A stretch of 64,000 bases of DNA, taken from the NCBI RefSeq assembly GCF_003391135.1, contig NZ_CP031455.1, positions 5,068,001 to 5,132,000 of the forward strand. Reading direction: 5' to 3'. The notes beneath the pieces were generated by a model, which was not told where the DNA came from, made no database searches, and saw only the letters and a list, made by a program, of their open reading frames with translations. A program made the translations under genes and the position numbers. Every line of letters starts with the position of its first letter. Position 1 is the first letter of the stretch. The stretch comes from Streptoverticillium olivoreticuli subsp. olivoreticuli (GTDB taxonomy: Bacteria > Actinomycetota > Actinomycetes > Streptomycetales > Streptomycetaceae). Shown piece by piece: positions 35,264-43,753 of this stretch.

Positions 35264-35857
35264 ATGGCAGGCGAGACCGTCATCACGGTCGTCGGCAATC
35301 TCGTCGACGACCCCGAGCTGCGCTTCACCCCGTCCGGTGCGGCGGTCGCGAAGTTCCGCGTCGCGTCCACTCCCCGCACCTTCGACCGCCAGACCAACGA
35401 GTGGAAGGACGGCGAAAGCCTCTTCCTCACGTGCTCGGTGTGGCGGCAGGCGGCGGAGAACGTCGCCGAGTCGCTCCAGCGAGGCATGCGCGTCATCGTG
35501 CAGGGCCGGCTGAAGCAGCGGTCCTACGAGGACCGCGAGGGCGTCAAGCGCACGGTCTACGAGCTCGACGTCGAAGAGGTCGGCGCCAGCCTGAAGAACG
35601 CCACGGCGAAGGTCACCAAGACCTCGGGTCGCGGTGGCCAGCAGGGTGGTGGCTTTGGCGGCGGCGGTGGCGGCCAGCAGGGCGGCGGCTGGGGCAACGG
35701 CCCCGCCGGCGGCCAGCAGGGTGGCGGCGGGGCTCCCGCCGACGACCCGTGGGCGACCAGCGCTCCGTCCGGCGGCCAGCAGGGCGGCGGCGGAGGCGGC
35801 TGGGGCGGCGGCTCCGGCAACTCCGGCGGCGGCTACTCGGACGAGCCGCCCTTCTAG
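35264..35857 (+). CDS. ssb: Single-stranded DNA-binding protein
   Basis: 197 residues. The N-terminal OB-fold (~1-120) has MAGETVITVVGNLVDDPELRF and VQGRLKQRSYEDREGVKRTVYEL. The linker is Gly-rich with repeated QQGGG units. The C-terminal tip is SDEPPF, the acidic partner-binding peptide. Its position between rpsF and rpsR marks it as the main replicative SSB (SsbA type). Confidence 0.97.
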   Translation: MAGETVITVVGNLVDDPELRFTPSGAAVAKFRVASTPRTFDRQTNEWKDGESLFLTCSVWRQAAENVAESLQRGMRVIVQGRLKQRSYEDREGVKRTVYELDVEEVGASLKNATAKVTKTSGRGGQQGGGFGGGGGGQQGGGWGNGPAGGQQGGGGAPADDPWATSAPSGGQQGGGGGGWGGGSGNSGGGYSDEPPF

Positions 35858-35932
35858 GCCCTTCGTGGGCCCGGGCCCGCAAGGGTCCGAGGGCGAAGCA
35901 CCACAACTTCTTGATCACACAGGAGAGAGACA

Positions 35933-36169
35933 ATGGCGAAGCCGCCTCCGCGCAAGCCTAAGAAGAAGGTCTGCGCGTTCTGCAAGGACAAGACCGCTTA
36001 CGTGGACTACAAGGACACGAACATGCTGCGGAAGTTCATTTCCGACCGCGGCAAGATCCGTGCCCGCCGCGTGACCGGCAACTGCACTCAGCACCAGCGT
36101 GACGTCGCCACGGCCGTGAAGAACAGCCGTGAGATGGCGCTGCTGCCCTACACCTCGTCCGCGCGATAA
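35933..36169 (+). CDS. rpsR: Ribosomal protein bS18 (zinc-type)
   Basis: 78 residues with VCAFCKDK near the N-terminus, NCTQHQRDV later and KNSREMALLPYT near the end. CxxC plus CxxH make this the Cys-containing (zinc-binding, C+) form. In Streptomyces a Cys-free paralogue under Zur control usually exists elsewhere. It is encoded 75 bp after ssb. Confidence 0.97.
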   Translation: MAKPPPRKPKKKVCAFCKDKTAYVDYKDTNMLRKFISDRGKIRARRVTGNCTQHQRDVATAVKNSREMALLPYTSSAR

Positions 36170-36187
36170 GGGAAGGGTGACCGAAAA

Positions 36188-36634
36188 ATGAAGATCATCC
36201 TCACCCACGAGGTCTCCGGCCTCGGCACCGCCGGTGACGTCGTCGACGTCAAGGACGGCTACGCCCGCAACTACCTGGTCCCGCGTGGTTTCGCGATCCG
36301 CTGGACCAAGGGTGGCGAGCAGGACGTGGCGCAGATCCGTCGCGGTCGCAAGATCCGCGAGATCGCCACGATCGAGCAGGCCAACGAGGTCAAGGGTCAG
36401 CTGGAGGGCACCAAGGTGCGCCTGGCGACCCGTGCCGGCGACGCCGGCCGCCTGTTCGGCTCCGTGACCCCCGCCGACATCGCTGCGGCGATCGAGGCTT
36501 CGGGTGGCCCGAAGGTCGACAAGCGCCGTGTCGAGGTGGGCTCGCCCATCAAGACGCTGGGCTCGCACCAGATCTCCGTGCGCCTGCACGCCGATGTCGT
36601 TGCCAAGCTCGGCATCGAGGTCGTCGCTGCCTGA
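36188..36634 (+). CDS. rplI: Ribosomal protein bL9
   Basis: 148 residues: MKIILTHEVSGLGTAGDVVDVKDGYARNYLVPRGFA is the conserved N-terminal domain. A charged central helix (IREIATIEQANEVKGQLEG) joins a C-terminal domain with GRLFGSVTPADIAAAI. It is last gene of the rpsF operon, 18 bp after rpsR. Confidence 0.98.
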   Translation: MKIILTHEVSGLGTAGDVVDVKDGYARNYLVPRGFAIRWTKGGEQDVAQIRRGRKIREIATIEQANEVKGQLEGTKVRLATRAGDAGRLFGSVTPADIAAAIEASGGPKVDKRRVEVGSPIKTLGSHQISVRLHADVVAKLGIEVVAA

Positions 36635-36657
36635 TCGCCTCGCGATCGGTAGCGTGA

Positions 36658-36689
36658 GAAGGGCCGCACCCCTCGGGGTGCGGCCCTTC
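36658..36689 (+). terminator. Terminator of the rpsF-rplI operon
   Basis: A perfect 14-bp stem (36658-36671 with 36676-36689) and CTCG loop, 24 bp after the rplI stop. It also lies beyond the stop of the convergent MATE gene. Confidence 0.88.
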
Positions 36690-36730
36690 CGCCGTTTCCG
36701 GGCATCGGAAGCCCGGGCCCGCCCGTGCCG

Positions 36731-38071
36731 TCAGGCCCGTACCGCGCCGGTGACGATCCAGCGGCCGGAGCGGGTGCGGAGCCACAGGCTCAGCATGCGC
36801 ACCGTCATCATCAGAGTCATCGCCCACCACAGGGCCGTGAGCCCGCCGCCGAGCGTGGGCACCAGCAGCGCGACGGGCGCGAAGACCGCGAGGACCACCA
36901 GCATCGCCCAGGCGAGGTAGGGGCCGTCCCCTGCGCCCATCAGCACGCCGTCCAGGATGAAGACGACGCCCGCGATCGGCTGGCCGAGCGCCACGATCAA
37001 GAGGGTGGGCAGCAGGGCGTCCCGCACGGTGGCGTCGGAGGTGAACAGGGGGATGAAGAGCGGCCGCGCGGCCACCACCAGCACCCCCAGCACCACTCCT
37101 GACGCGATCCCCCACTGCACCATGCGCCGGCAGGCCGCGCGGGCCCCGGCGGCGTCCCCGGCGCCGAGGTAGCGCCCGATGATCGCCTGTCCGGCGATGG
37201 CGATGGCGTCCAGGGCGAAGGCGAGCAGGCTCCACAGGGTCAGCACGATCTGGTGCGCGGCTATCTCGGCGTCACCGAGCCGGGCCGCGACCGCGGTGGC
37301 GATCATGAGGACGGCCCGCAGCGAGAGCGTGCGGACCAGCAGGGGCACTCCGGCCTGGGCGCAGGCCCTGATGCCGGCGGCGTCGGGGCGGAGCGAGGCG
37401 CCGTGCCGTCGCGCGCCCCGGACGACCACGGTGAGATAGGCGGCGGCCATGCCGCACTGGGCGATGACCGTGCCCCAGGCGGAGCCCGCGATGCCGAGCC
37501 CGGCGCCGTAGACGAGGCCCAGGTTGAGGGCGGCGTTGGCGGCGAAGCCGCCGATGGCGACGTACAGCGGCGTACGGGTGTCCTGGAGGCCGCGCAGGAC
37601 GCCGGTGGCGGCGAGCACCACGAGCATGGCGGGTATCCCGAGCGCGCTGATCCGCAGATAGGTGGTGGCGTACGGGGCGGCGGTCGGTGAGGCGCCGAAG
37701 AGCTCGACGACCGGGCGCGCCGCGGGGAGCGTCACGGCTATGACGGCGGCGCCGATGAGGAGGGCGAGCCAGATGCCGTCCATGCCCTGGCGGATGGCGG
37801 CCTGGAGGTCACCGGCGCCGACGCGGCGGGCGACGGCGGCGGTGGTGGCGTAGGCGAGGAAGACGAAGACGCTGACGGCGGTGGTGAGCAGGGCCGCGGC
37901 GACCCCGAGCCCGGCGAGCTGGGGGGTGCCGAGGTGGCCGACGATGGCGCTGTCGGCCATGACGAAGAGGGGCTCCGCGACGAGTGCGCCGAAGGCGGGG
38001 ACGGCCAGCGAGACGATCTCGCGGTCGTGGCTGCGGGCGCTGTGCGGTCCTCGCGCGGGGGCCTTGGTCAT
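36731..38071 (-). CDS. MATE-family efflux transporter (DinF-like)
   Basis: 446 residues, 12 predicted membrane helices. It starts with a short basic leader, then EIVSLAVPAFGALVAEPLFVMADSAIVGHLG, the Na+/H+-coupled MATE signature with the DSAIVG acidic residue. The mid-protein duplicate includes LSLRAVLMIATAVAARLGDAEIAAHQI. The DinF subfamily fits best. The start is ATG at 38071. Its promoter must share the DnaA-box-rich spacer with dnaB. Confidence 0.93.
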   Translation of the reverse strand: MTKAPARGPHSARSHDREIVSLAVPAFGALVAEPLFVMADSAIVGHLGTPQLAGLGVAAALLTTAVSVFVFLAYATTAAVARRVGAGDLQAAIRQGMDGIWLALLIGAAVIAVTLPAARPVVELFGASPTAAPYATTYLRISALGIPAMLVVLAATGVLRGLQDTRTPLYVAIGGFAANAALNLGLVYGAGLGIAGSAWGTVIAQCGMAAAYLTVVVRGARRHGASLRPDAAGIRACAQAGVPLLVRTLSLRAVLMIATAVAARLGDAEIAAHQIVLTLWSLLAFALDAIAIAGQAIIGRYLGAGDAAGARAACRRMVQWGIASGVVLGVLVVAARPLFIPLFTSDATVRDALLPTLLIVALGQPIAGVVFILDGVLMGAGDGPYLAWAMLVVLAVFAPVALLVPTLGGGLTALWWAMTLMMTVRMLSLWLRTRSGRWIVTGAVRA

Positions 38072-38258
38072 GCTCTCAACCTAATCTTCCACAGGTAATC
38101 ACTGCAAGCCATCAGTGACCCTTACATTCAACGCGCTGCGGCGATCTTCTCTGCGTCGTTTGTCGCGATCTTGCGCCGAGCGGGAAAGTTTTTCTCCTCA
38201 ACAGCCGGTGGATGGGGAAAGTGCAGGTCAGATGGGTGCGGAGGGGGTGATTGTGTGT

Positions 38259-38349
38259 TTGTCCACAGCGCTTTCCCCCGTGCCGTACACAGGATCCGGG
38301 GGGTTCTCCACAGGATGGGGGCCATCATCCACATGCCCTGTGGATAACC
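38259..38349. promoter_or_regulatory. Cluster of DnaA boxes upstream of dnaB
   Basis: Four boxes within 91 bp: TTGTCCACA 38259-38267 (perfect Streptomyces box), TTCTCCACA 38304-38312, TCATCCACA 38325-38333, and TGTGGATAA 38341-38349 (complement TTATCCACA, a perfect E. coli-type box). A weaker TCTTCCACA is at 38085-38093. They occupy the 469-bp gene-free spacer (38072-38540) between the MATE gene and dnaB. Confidence 0.8.
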
Positions 38350-38540
38350 AGATTGGCTGACGGTGCCCGCGGGCCTACCGTGGACCGGCGCCCGGCGCCT
38401 GTTCCGGCTCCGAAGACCTTACGAGATCGACACGAACTCGATGCACATGAACCGGAGTCGGGCGTCTTATTTGTCAGAGCCGTGCCGTAAGAAAGAACAG
38501 CACGGCGAGGTCCGCACTGCGGACGGGAGGAGGTGGCGGG

Positions 38541-40037
38541 GTGAGCATCCCCGAGCCCATGGACGACCCCTGGGCGGACGCCGGCCCCGGCGACCGGCTC
38601 CCCGTCTCCCGCCCCCGCCGAGGCGACGGCCAGACCCGTGGTGAGCGGCACGACCGCGGTGGCGACGACGGCGGTTCCTGGGACCGCGGTGGATCCTCCC
38701 AGGGGGCGCAGGGCTTCGAGCGCGTTCCCCCGCAGGACCTCGACGCCGAGCAGTCCGTGCTCGGCGGCATGCTGCTCTCCAAGGACGCCATCGCCGATGT
38801 CGTCGAGGTGCTCAAGGGCATCGACTTCTACCGCCCGGCGCACGAGACGATCTTCCAGGCCGTTCTCGACCTCTACGCCAAGGGCGAGCCCGCCGACCCG
38901 ATCACCGTGGCCGCGGAGCTCACCAAGCGCGGCGAGATCACCCGAGTCGGCGGCGCCGCGTATCTCCACACCCTGGTCCAGTCCGTCCCCACCGCGGCCA
39001 ACGCGGAGTACTACGCCGAGATCGTCCACGAGCGCGCCGTGCTGCGCCGGCTGGTCGAGGCGGGCACGCGCATCACGCAGATGGGATACGCGGCCGACGG
39101 CGACGTCGACGACATCGTCAACAACGCCCAGGCGGAGATCTACGCCGTCACCGAGCAGCGCACCAGCGAGGACTACCTGCCGCTCGGCGACATCATGGAG
39201 GGCGCCCTCGACGAGATCGAGGCCATCGGTTCGCGCAGCGGCCAGATGTCCGGCGTCCCCACCGGCTTCACCGACCTCGACGCGCTGACCAACGGCCTGC
39301 ACCCCGGCCAGATGATCGTCATCGCCGCCCGTCCCGCCATGGGCAAGTCGACACTCGCGCTGGACTTCGCCCGCGCCTGCTCGATCAAGCACAACATGCC
39401 GAGCGTGATCTTCTCGCTCGAAATGGGCCGCAACGAGATCGCGATGCGCCTGCTGTCCGCCGAGGCGCGGGTGGCGCTGCACCACATGCGCTCCGGCTCC
39501 ATGACCGACGAGGACTGGACGCGCCTCGCCCGCCGGATGCCCGACGTCTCGGCCGCGCCGCTCTACATCGACGACTCCCCGAACCTGTCGATGATGGAGA
39601 TCCGCGCCAAGTGCCGCCGCCTCAAGCAGCGCGCCGACATCAAGCTCGTGATCATCGACTATCTCCAGCTGATGCAGTCCGGCGGCGCCAAGCGCGCCGA
39701 GAGCCGCCAGCAGGAGGTCTCGGACATGTCCCGAAACCTCAAGCTGCTGGCCAAGGAGCTCGAACTGCCGGTCATCGCGCTGTCCCAGCTGAACCGTGGC
39801 CCCGAGCAGCGCACGGACAAGAAGCCGATGGTCTCCGACCTCCGTGAGTCCGGCTCCATCGAGCAGGACGCCGACATGGTCATCCTGCTGCACCGCGAGG
39901 ACGCGTACGAGAAGGAGTCGCCCCGCGCGGGCGAGGCCGACATCATCGTCGGCAAGCACCGAAACGGTCCGACGGCCACGATCACGGTGGCCTTCCAGGG
40001 CCACTACTCCCGCTTTGTCGACATGGCCCAGACGTGA
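38541..40037 (+). CDS. dnaB: Replicative DNA helicase DnaB
   Basis: 498 residues. A ~60-residue charged leader precedes the N-terminal collar domain (PPQDLDAEQSVLGGMLLSKDAIADV) and the RecA-type motor. Walker A is IAARPAMGKSTLALDFAR; IFSLEMGRNEIAMRLLS, the Walker B KLVIIDYLQLMQ and the arginine-finger region HRNGPTATI complete it. The start is the GTG at 38541 behind GGGAGGAGG. No intein is present. Upstream DnaA boxes suggest control by the initiator. Confidence 0.97.
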   Translation: MSIPEPMDDPWADAGPGDRLPVSRPRRGDGQTRGERHDRGGDDGGSWDRGGSSQGAQGFERVPPQDLDAEQSVLGGMLLSKDAIADVVEVLKGIDFYRPAHETIFQAVLDLYAKGEPADPITVAAELTKRGEITRVGGAAYLHTLVQSVPTAANAEYYAEIVHERAVLRRLVEAGTRITQMGYAADGDVDDIVNNAQAEIYAVTEQRTSEDYLPLGDIMEGALDEIEAIGSRSGQMSGVPTGFTDLDALTNGLHPGQMIVIAARPAMGKSTLALDFARACSIKHNMPSVIFSLEMGRNEIAMRLLSAEARVALHHMRSGSMTDEDWTRLARRMPDVSAAPLYIDDSPNLSMMEIRAKCRRLKQRADIKLVIIDYLQLMQSGGAKRAESRQQEVSDMSRNLKLLAKELELPVIALSQLNRGPEQRTDKKPMVSDLRESGSIEQDADMVILLHREDAYEKESPRAGEADIIVGKHRNGPTATITVAFQGHYSRFVDMAQT

Positions 40038-40069
40038 CGCGGGAGTTGTAGGTCACCGGGGCCGTCGCC

Positions 40070-40438
40070 TCATTCGGGCGCGATCCAGGGGAGTTCGGGC
40101 GCGAGGTCCTGGCGGAGGCGGCGCAGGGGGCGGGCGCCGACCACGGAGCGCACCGGGGTTCCGGCGCGGAAGAGCAGGAGGGTCGGCATGGAGAGGACGC
40201 CGTACGTCGCCTGCGTCCGCGGGTTGCTGTCCACGTCGAGCTGAACGATCTTGATGCGGCCCGCCTCCTGCCGGGCCAGCTCGGCGAGGACGGGCGTGAT
40301 CATGCGGCAGGGCGCGCACCAGGCCGCGGTGAAGTCGACGAGTGCGGGCAGCTCCGAGGCGAGCACTTCGGTGGCGAACGTGGCGTCGGTGACGGAGGGG
40401 ATGTGCGTGGTGGACAGGGAACCTGTGCCGGTCGTCAT
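40070..40438 (-). CDS. Thioredoxin-like protein
   Basis: 122 residues. The active site is TAAWCAPCRMITP (Cys41 and Cys44), with CAPC instead of the CGPC of TrxA, and the cis-Pro motif VLSMPTLLLFRAGTPV. The start is the ATG at 40438, which overlaps the upstream merR stop by 4 nt (ATGA), so translation is coupled. It is convergent with dnaB. The pairing suggests a redox partner or target of the MerR regulator. Confidence 0.92.
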   Translation of the reverse strand: MTTGTGSLSTTHIPSVTDATFATEVLASELPALVDFTAAWCAPCRMITPVLAELARQEAGRIKIVQLDVDSNPRTQATYGVLSMPTLLLFRAGTPVRSVVGARPLRRLRQDLAPELPWIAPE

Positions 40439-40884
40439 GGTGTGCTGAGCTCCTCTTCGATGTCGGGCGGGGCGAGCGCGCAGAGCGGGGGCGGGCCTCC
40501 CGGGACCTCCGCCGCGGCCTTCAGCGCGGCGGTCTCCCGTTCGGCGCGGGCGAGTTGGGCGCCGACCTCCGCCCGTACGCGCCGCAGGTGCCCGATGCAG
40601 TCGTCGAGCTCCGCCAGTTTGCGGCGGTAGACCTCCAGCGAGGCCGGGCAGGAGTCGCCCGCCGGGTGGCCCGCGCGCAGACAGTCCACGAACGGCCGGG
40701 TCTCCTCCAGGCCGAACCCGAAGTCCTGGAGGACGCGGATCTGGCGCAGGAGGCGCAGGTCGTCCTCGTCGTACGTGCGGTAGCCGTTGCCGGCCCGGCG
40801 GGCGGGCAGGAGACCCAGCGACTCGTAGTGCCGCAGGGTGCGAGTGGTGGTGCCCGCCTGTTGGGCCAGTTCCCCGATGCGCAT
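40435..40884 (-). CDS. MerR-family regulator, thioredoxin-linked
   Basis: 149 residues. The MerR DNA-binding domain has MRIGELAQQAGTTTRTLRHY and RAGNGYRTYDEDDLRLLRQI. The coiled dimerisation helix (VYRRKLAELDDCIGHLRRVR) follows. Four Cys (68, 79, 96 and one near 138) make thiol or metal sensing plausible, but the family ligand cannot be read. The start is ATG 40884. An inverted repeat at 40902-40917 lies just upstream. The frame could run further upstream, but that part is not conserved-looking. Confidence 0.9.
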   Translation of the reverse strand: MRIGELAQQAGTTTRTLRHYESLGLLPARRAGNGYRTYDEDDLRLLRQIRVLQDFGFGLEETRPFVDCLRAGHPAGDSCPASLEVYRRKLAELDDCIGHLRRVRAEVGAQLARAERETAALKAAAEVPGGPPPLCALAPPDIEEELSTP

Positions 40885-40901
40885 GAACACGACCGTAGAC
40901 G

Positions 40902-40917
40902 TTGACGTGGACGTCAA
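40902..40917. promoter_or_regulatory. Putative MerR operator
   Basis: Perfect inverted repeat TTGACGT-GG-ACGTCAA, 18 bp before the merR start codon and 41 bp before the divergent serine-hydrolase start. Read toward merR it places TTGACG as a -35-like element inside the dyad, as in MerR-type promoters. Confidence 0.65.
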
Positions 40918-40957
40918 GGCCAGGCCGCGGCGTGGCCCGTATGGGTAGGGTGCGGAC

Positions 40958-42355
40958 ATGACCGCATCGTACGAAGTGTCCATGGATGGTCCCCAGTTCA
41001 CCGAGTTGCTCCCCGCCACCCGGCGGGCCCTGCTGCACCTGGTCGCCACCGCGCAGTCGGAGGGACGTACGCCCTCATTGGTGGGAGCGGTGATGCGGGA
41101 AGGGCGCATGGTGTGGTCGGCGGGGCGGGGGGAGATCGCCGGGGCGGTGCCCGGACCCGATGCGCAGTACCGCATCGGCTCGATCACCAAGTCCCTGGTC
41201 GCGGTCCTGGTCATGCGGCTGTACGAGGAGGGGCTCGTCGATCTCGACGCCCCGCTCGACACCTATCTCGACACCCCGGCGGCCGGCGGGGCCACCGTCG
41301 CGCAGCTCATGTCCCACACCTCCGGCCTGGCCGCTGAGGCGCGCGGACCCTGGTGGGAGCGCACGGACGGCGCGCTGCGCCCCGAGCTCGCCGACATCTT
41401 CGGCGAGCGCCCCCAGCGGCACCCGGCCGGCCGGCTCTACCACTACTCCAACCCGGGTTACGCGCTGCTCGGCGCGCTCGTGGAGCGGCTGCGCGGGGAG
41501 CCCTGGGGGGAGGCGCTGCGCCGCGAGGTGCTGGCGCCGCTCGGCATGGACCGTACGACGCTCGAGCCCGAGACGCCGTGCGCGGAGGGCTGGGCCGTGC
41601 ACCCCTGGGCGGACGCGCTCCTTCCGGAACCGGCCGTGGACACCGGGCGGATGGCACCCGCCGGGCAGGTGTGGTCGACGGCGGAGGACCTGTGCAGATT
41701 CGCCGCGTTCCTGCTGGACGGTGACGAACGCGTGCTCGGCCCGGAGGCCGTCGCGAGGATGCGGGTGCCGGAGTCCGGGCCGCAGGATCCGGGCTGGACG
41801 TCCGGCTACGGCCTCGGCCTGCAGCTGGTCCGCCGGAACGGCCGCACGCTGATCGGTCACACGGGATCGCTGCCCGGCTTCGTGGCGACGCTGTGGGCGA
41901 GCCCGGAGGAGTCGCTGGCCGGGGTCGTCCTGACCAACCGCACCTCCTGCCCGGTGGTCGATCCCGTGGCCGCGGACCTGGTGGAGGCGGTCGCGAGCCG
42001 CGAGCCGCGGATCCCCCGGCCCTGGCGCCCGCTCGGCGAGGTGGACAGCGCGCTGCTGGAGCTGACCGGGCCCTGGTACTGGGGCGCCGCGCCGTTCGCC
42101 CTGCGCCTGCGCGCCGGGCGGGGGCTGGAGCTGACCCCGCTCTCCGGCACGGGCCGCAGTTCGCGCTTCCGCGCGGAGGGCGAGGACACCTGGACCGGGC
42201 TCGACGCGTACTACGCGGGGGAGACGCTGACAGTCGTGCGGACCGCGGAGGGCGCGGTGAGCCACCTCGACGTCGGCACCTTCGTGCTCACCCGCGAACC
42301 GTACGAGCAGGGCGACGCGGTGCCCGGCGGGGTCGGGAAGGCCGCCTGGCGGTAG
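40958..42355 (+). CDS. Serine hydrolase of the beta-lactamase/class C family
   Basis: 465 residues, no signal peptide. The catalytic SxxK is SITK (in YRIGSITKSLVAVLVMRLYEEG), YxN is YSN (YHYSNPGYALLGALVERL), and the third box is HTG (LIGHTGSLPGF). These fit Pfam beta-lactamase class-C-like esterases and DD-peptidase relatives. A C-terminal lipocalin-like domain follows (LTGPWYWGAAPFALRLRAG). The absence of a secretion signal argues for a cytoplasmic esterase/peptidase rather than an antibiotic-resistance enzyme. It is divergent from merR. Confidence 0.88.
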   Translation: MTASYEVSMDGPQFTELLPATRRALLHLVATAQSEGRTPSLVGAVMREGRMVWSAGRGEIAGAVPGPDAQYRIGSITKSLVAVLVMRLYEEGLVDLDAPLDTYLDTPAAGGATVAQLMSHTSGLAAEARGPWWERTDGALRPELADIFGERPQRHPAGRLYHYSNPGYALLGALVERLRGEPWGEALRREVLAPLGMDRTTLEPETPCAEGWAVHPWADALLPEPAVDTGRMAPAGQVWSTAEDLCRFAAFLLDGDERVLGPEAVARMRVPESGPQDPGWTSGYGLGLQLVRRNGRTLIGHTGSLPGFVATLWASPEESLAGVVLTNRTSCPVVDPVAADLVEAVASREPRIPRPWRPLGEVDSALLELTGPWYWGAAPFALRLRAGRGLELTPLSGTGRSSRFRAEGEDTWTGLDAYYAGETLTVVRTAEGAVSHLDVGTFVLTREPYEQGDAVPGGVGKAAWR

Positions 42356-42445
42356 GGCGGGGGCGTCGCGCGGGGCGCGGACGTAGGGTCGGGGAGAGAT
42401 TGGCGGGCGCCGGCACGCGGCGCGATACCACCCTGGAAGGCCACC

Positions 42446-43573
42446 GTGACTGCGAACACCGCACCGGTCCTGCTCGACCTCGAACCGCTCGGCGCCGCGC
42501 ACTTCGCGCGCGTCGAGGACAAGGTCGCCGCACTGATGCGCACGCGCGAGAGCGTCGTCGCGATGCAGGGCGAGGCGCTGCTGCCCCTGGAGGCGTGCAT
42601 CCGCTCCGCCGTGCGCCCCGGCAGCACCGCGCTGAACATCATCACGGGCCCGTACGGGGAGACGTTCGGCGGCTGGCTGCGCTCCTGCGGCGCCGAGGTG
42701 ATCACGGTGACGGCGCCGTTCAGCGGCGCGGTCGGCCCGGAGCAGGTGGCCGAGGCGCTGCGCGCGCACCCGGAGATCGACTTCGTCAGCCTGGTGCACG
42801 CCGAGGCGGCCACCGGCAACACCAACCCGGTCGCCGCGATCGGGGCCGTCGTGCGGGAGCACGGCGCCCTGCTGATGCTGGACGCGGTGGCGTCCGTCGC
42901 CGCGGAGCCGCTGCTCACGGACGAGTGGGGCGTCGACCTGTGCGTCATCGGCGGGCAGAAGGCGATGGCGGGCCCGGCGGGTGTGTCGGCCGTGTCGGTC
43001 AGCGCCCGCGCGTGGGAGCGGATCGCGGCCAACGAGCAGGCCCCGCGCCGCTCGTACCTCTCCCTCCTGGACTGGAAGGAGCGTTGGATCGACGGGGGGC
43101 GTACGGCGCTTCCGCACGCCCCCGCGCAGTTGGAGATGCTCGCCCTGGAGCAGGCGGTGGACCGGATCGAAGCGGCCGGCCTGGACACCGTGATCGCCCG
43201 GCACCGGGCCGCCGCCGCGGCCACCCGCGCGGGTGTGCGGGCGCTGGGCGCCCTCTCCCCGTACGTCACGCGTGACGAGGACGCCGCCCCCGCCGCGACG
43301 ACCCTGCGCGCCCCCGACGGCGTCGACGCCCGGGAGGTCGTCGCGGCGGCGCTGGCCGCCGACCGGACCGTGCCCGTACAGGCGGCGGCCGGGGCGCTCG
43401 CCAAGGAGATGATCCGCGTGAACCACTACGGCCTCGCCGCGGACCGTGCCGTCGTCCTGGCCTCCCTGTCGGCGCTCGCCGCCGGGCTGCGGGCGCTGGG
43501 TATCACGGCCGGTGGGACGGACGAGGCGCTGGAGGCCGTGGGTGCGGCCTGGGACGCGGTGCTCGAGGGCTGA
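42446..43573 (+). CDS. Class V PLP aminotransferase
   Basis: 375 residues of the alanine-glyoxylate/serine-pyruvate aminotransferase fold type I. Visible parts are LNIITGPYGETFGGWLRSCGAEV, VHAEAATGNTNPVAAIGAVV, the PLP Asp in LLMLDAVASVA and the Lys in CVIGGQKAMAGPAGVS. The substrate is unknown. It starts with GTG at 42446 behind GGAAGG. It lies 90 bp after the serine hydrolase and could be coexpressed. Confidence 0.9.
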   Translation: MTANTAPVLLDLEPLGAAHFARVEDKVAALMRTRESVVAMQGEALLPLEACIRSAVRPGSTALNIITGPYGETFGGWLRSCGAEVITVTAPFSGAVGPEQVAEALRAHPEIDFVSLVHAEAATGNTNPVAAIGAVVREHGALLMLDAVASVAAEPLLTDEWGVDLCVIGGQKAMAGPAGVSAVSVSARAWERIAANEQAPRRSYLSLLDWKERWIDGGRTALPHAPAQLEMLALEQAVDRIEAAGLDTVIARHRAAAAATRAGVRALGALSPYVTRDEDAAPAATTLRAPDGVDAREVVAAALAADRTVPVQAAAGALAKEMIRVNHYGLAADRAVVLASLSALAAGLRALGITAGGTDEALEAVGAAWDAVLEG

Positions 43574-43753
43574 CGCCCCATAGCCCGGCCCTCCGAGGCA
43601 GCGGGAGCCGCTGTCGGTGCGTTATGCACCGGCAGTGGCCCTTTTTTATGCTTTCGTCCCGTTTTTGATTGCTGCCGCACCTCGCTCATCCGCCCGGATA
43701 GAATCGGAACGCTCGGCCCGTTTTGGTTTTCCGCCCCTCCGGAGGTTTCCCGC

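Noticed and set aside
38103..38540. Second replication origin
   Set aside because: There are only four good DnaA boxes and no dnaA-dnaN context; a regulatory cluster for dnaB is simpler.
40958..42355. Serine hydrolase as a beta-lactamase
   Set aside because: SxxK, YxN and HTG are shared by esterases and DD-peptidases, and there is no secretion signal, so resistance function is unsupported.
41075..43426. 783-codon open frame on the - strand
   Set aside because: Antisense to the serine hydrolase and aminotransferase genes; no motif in its translation.
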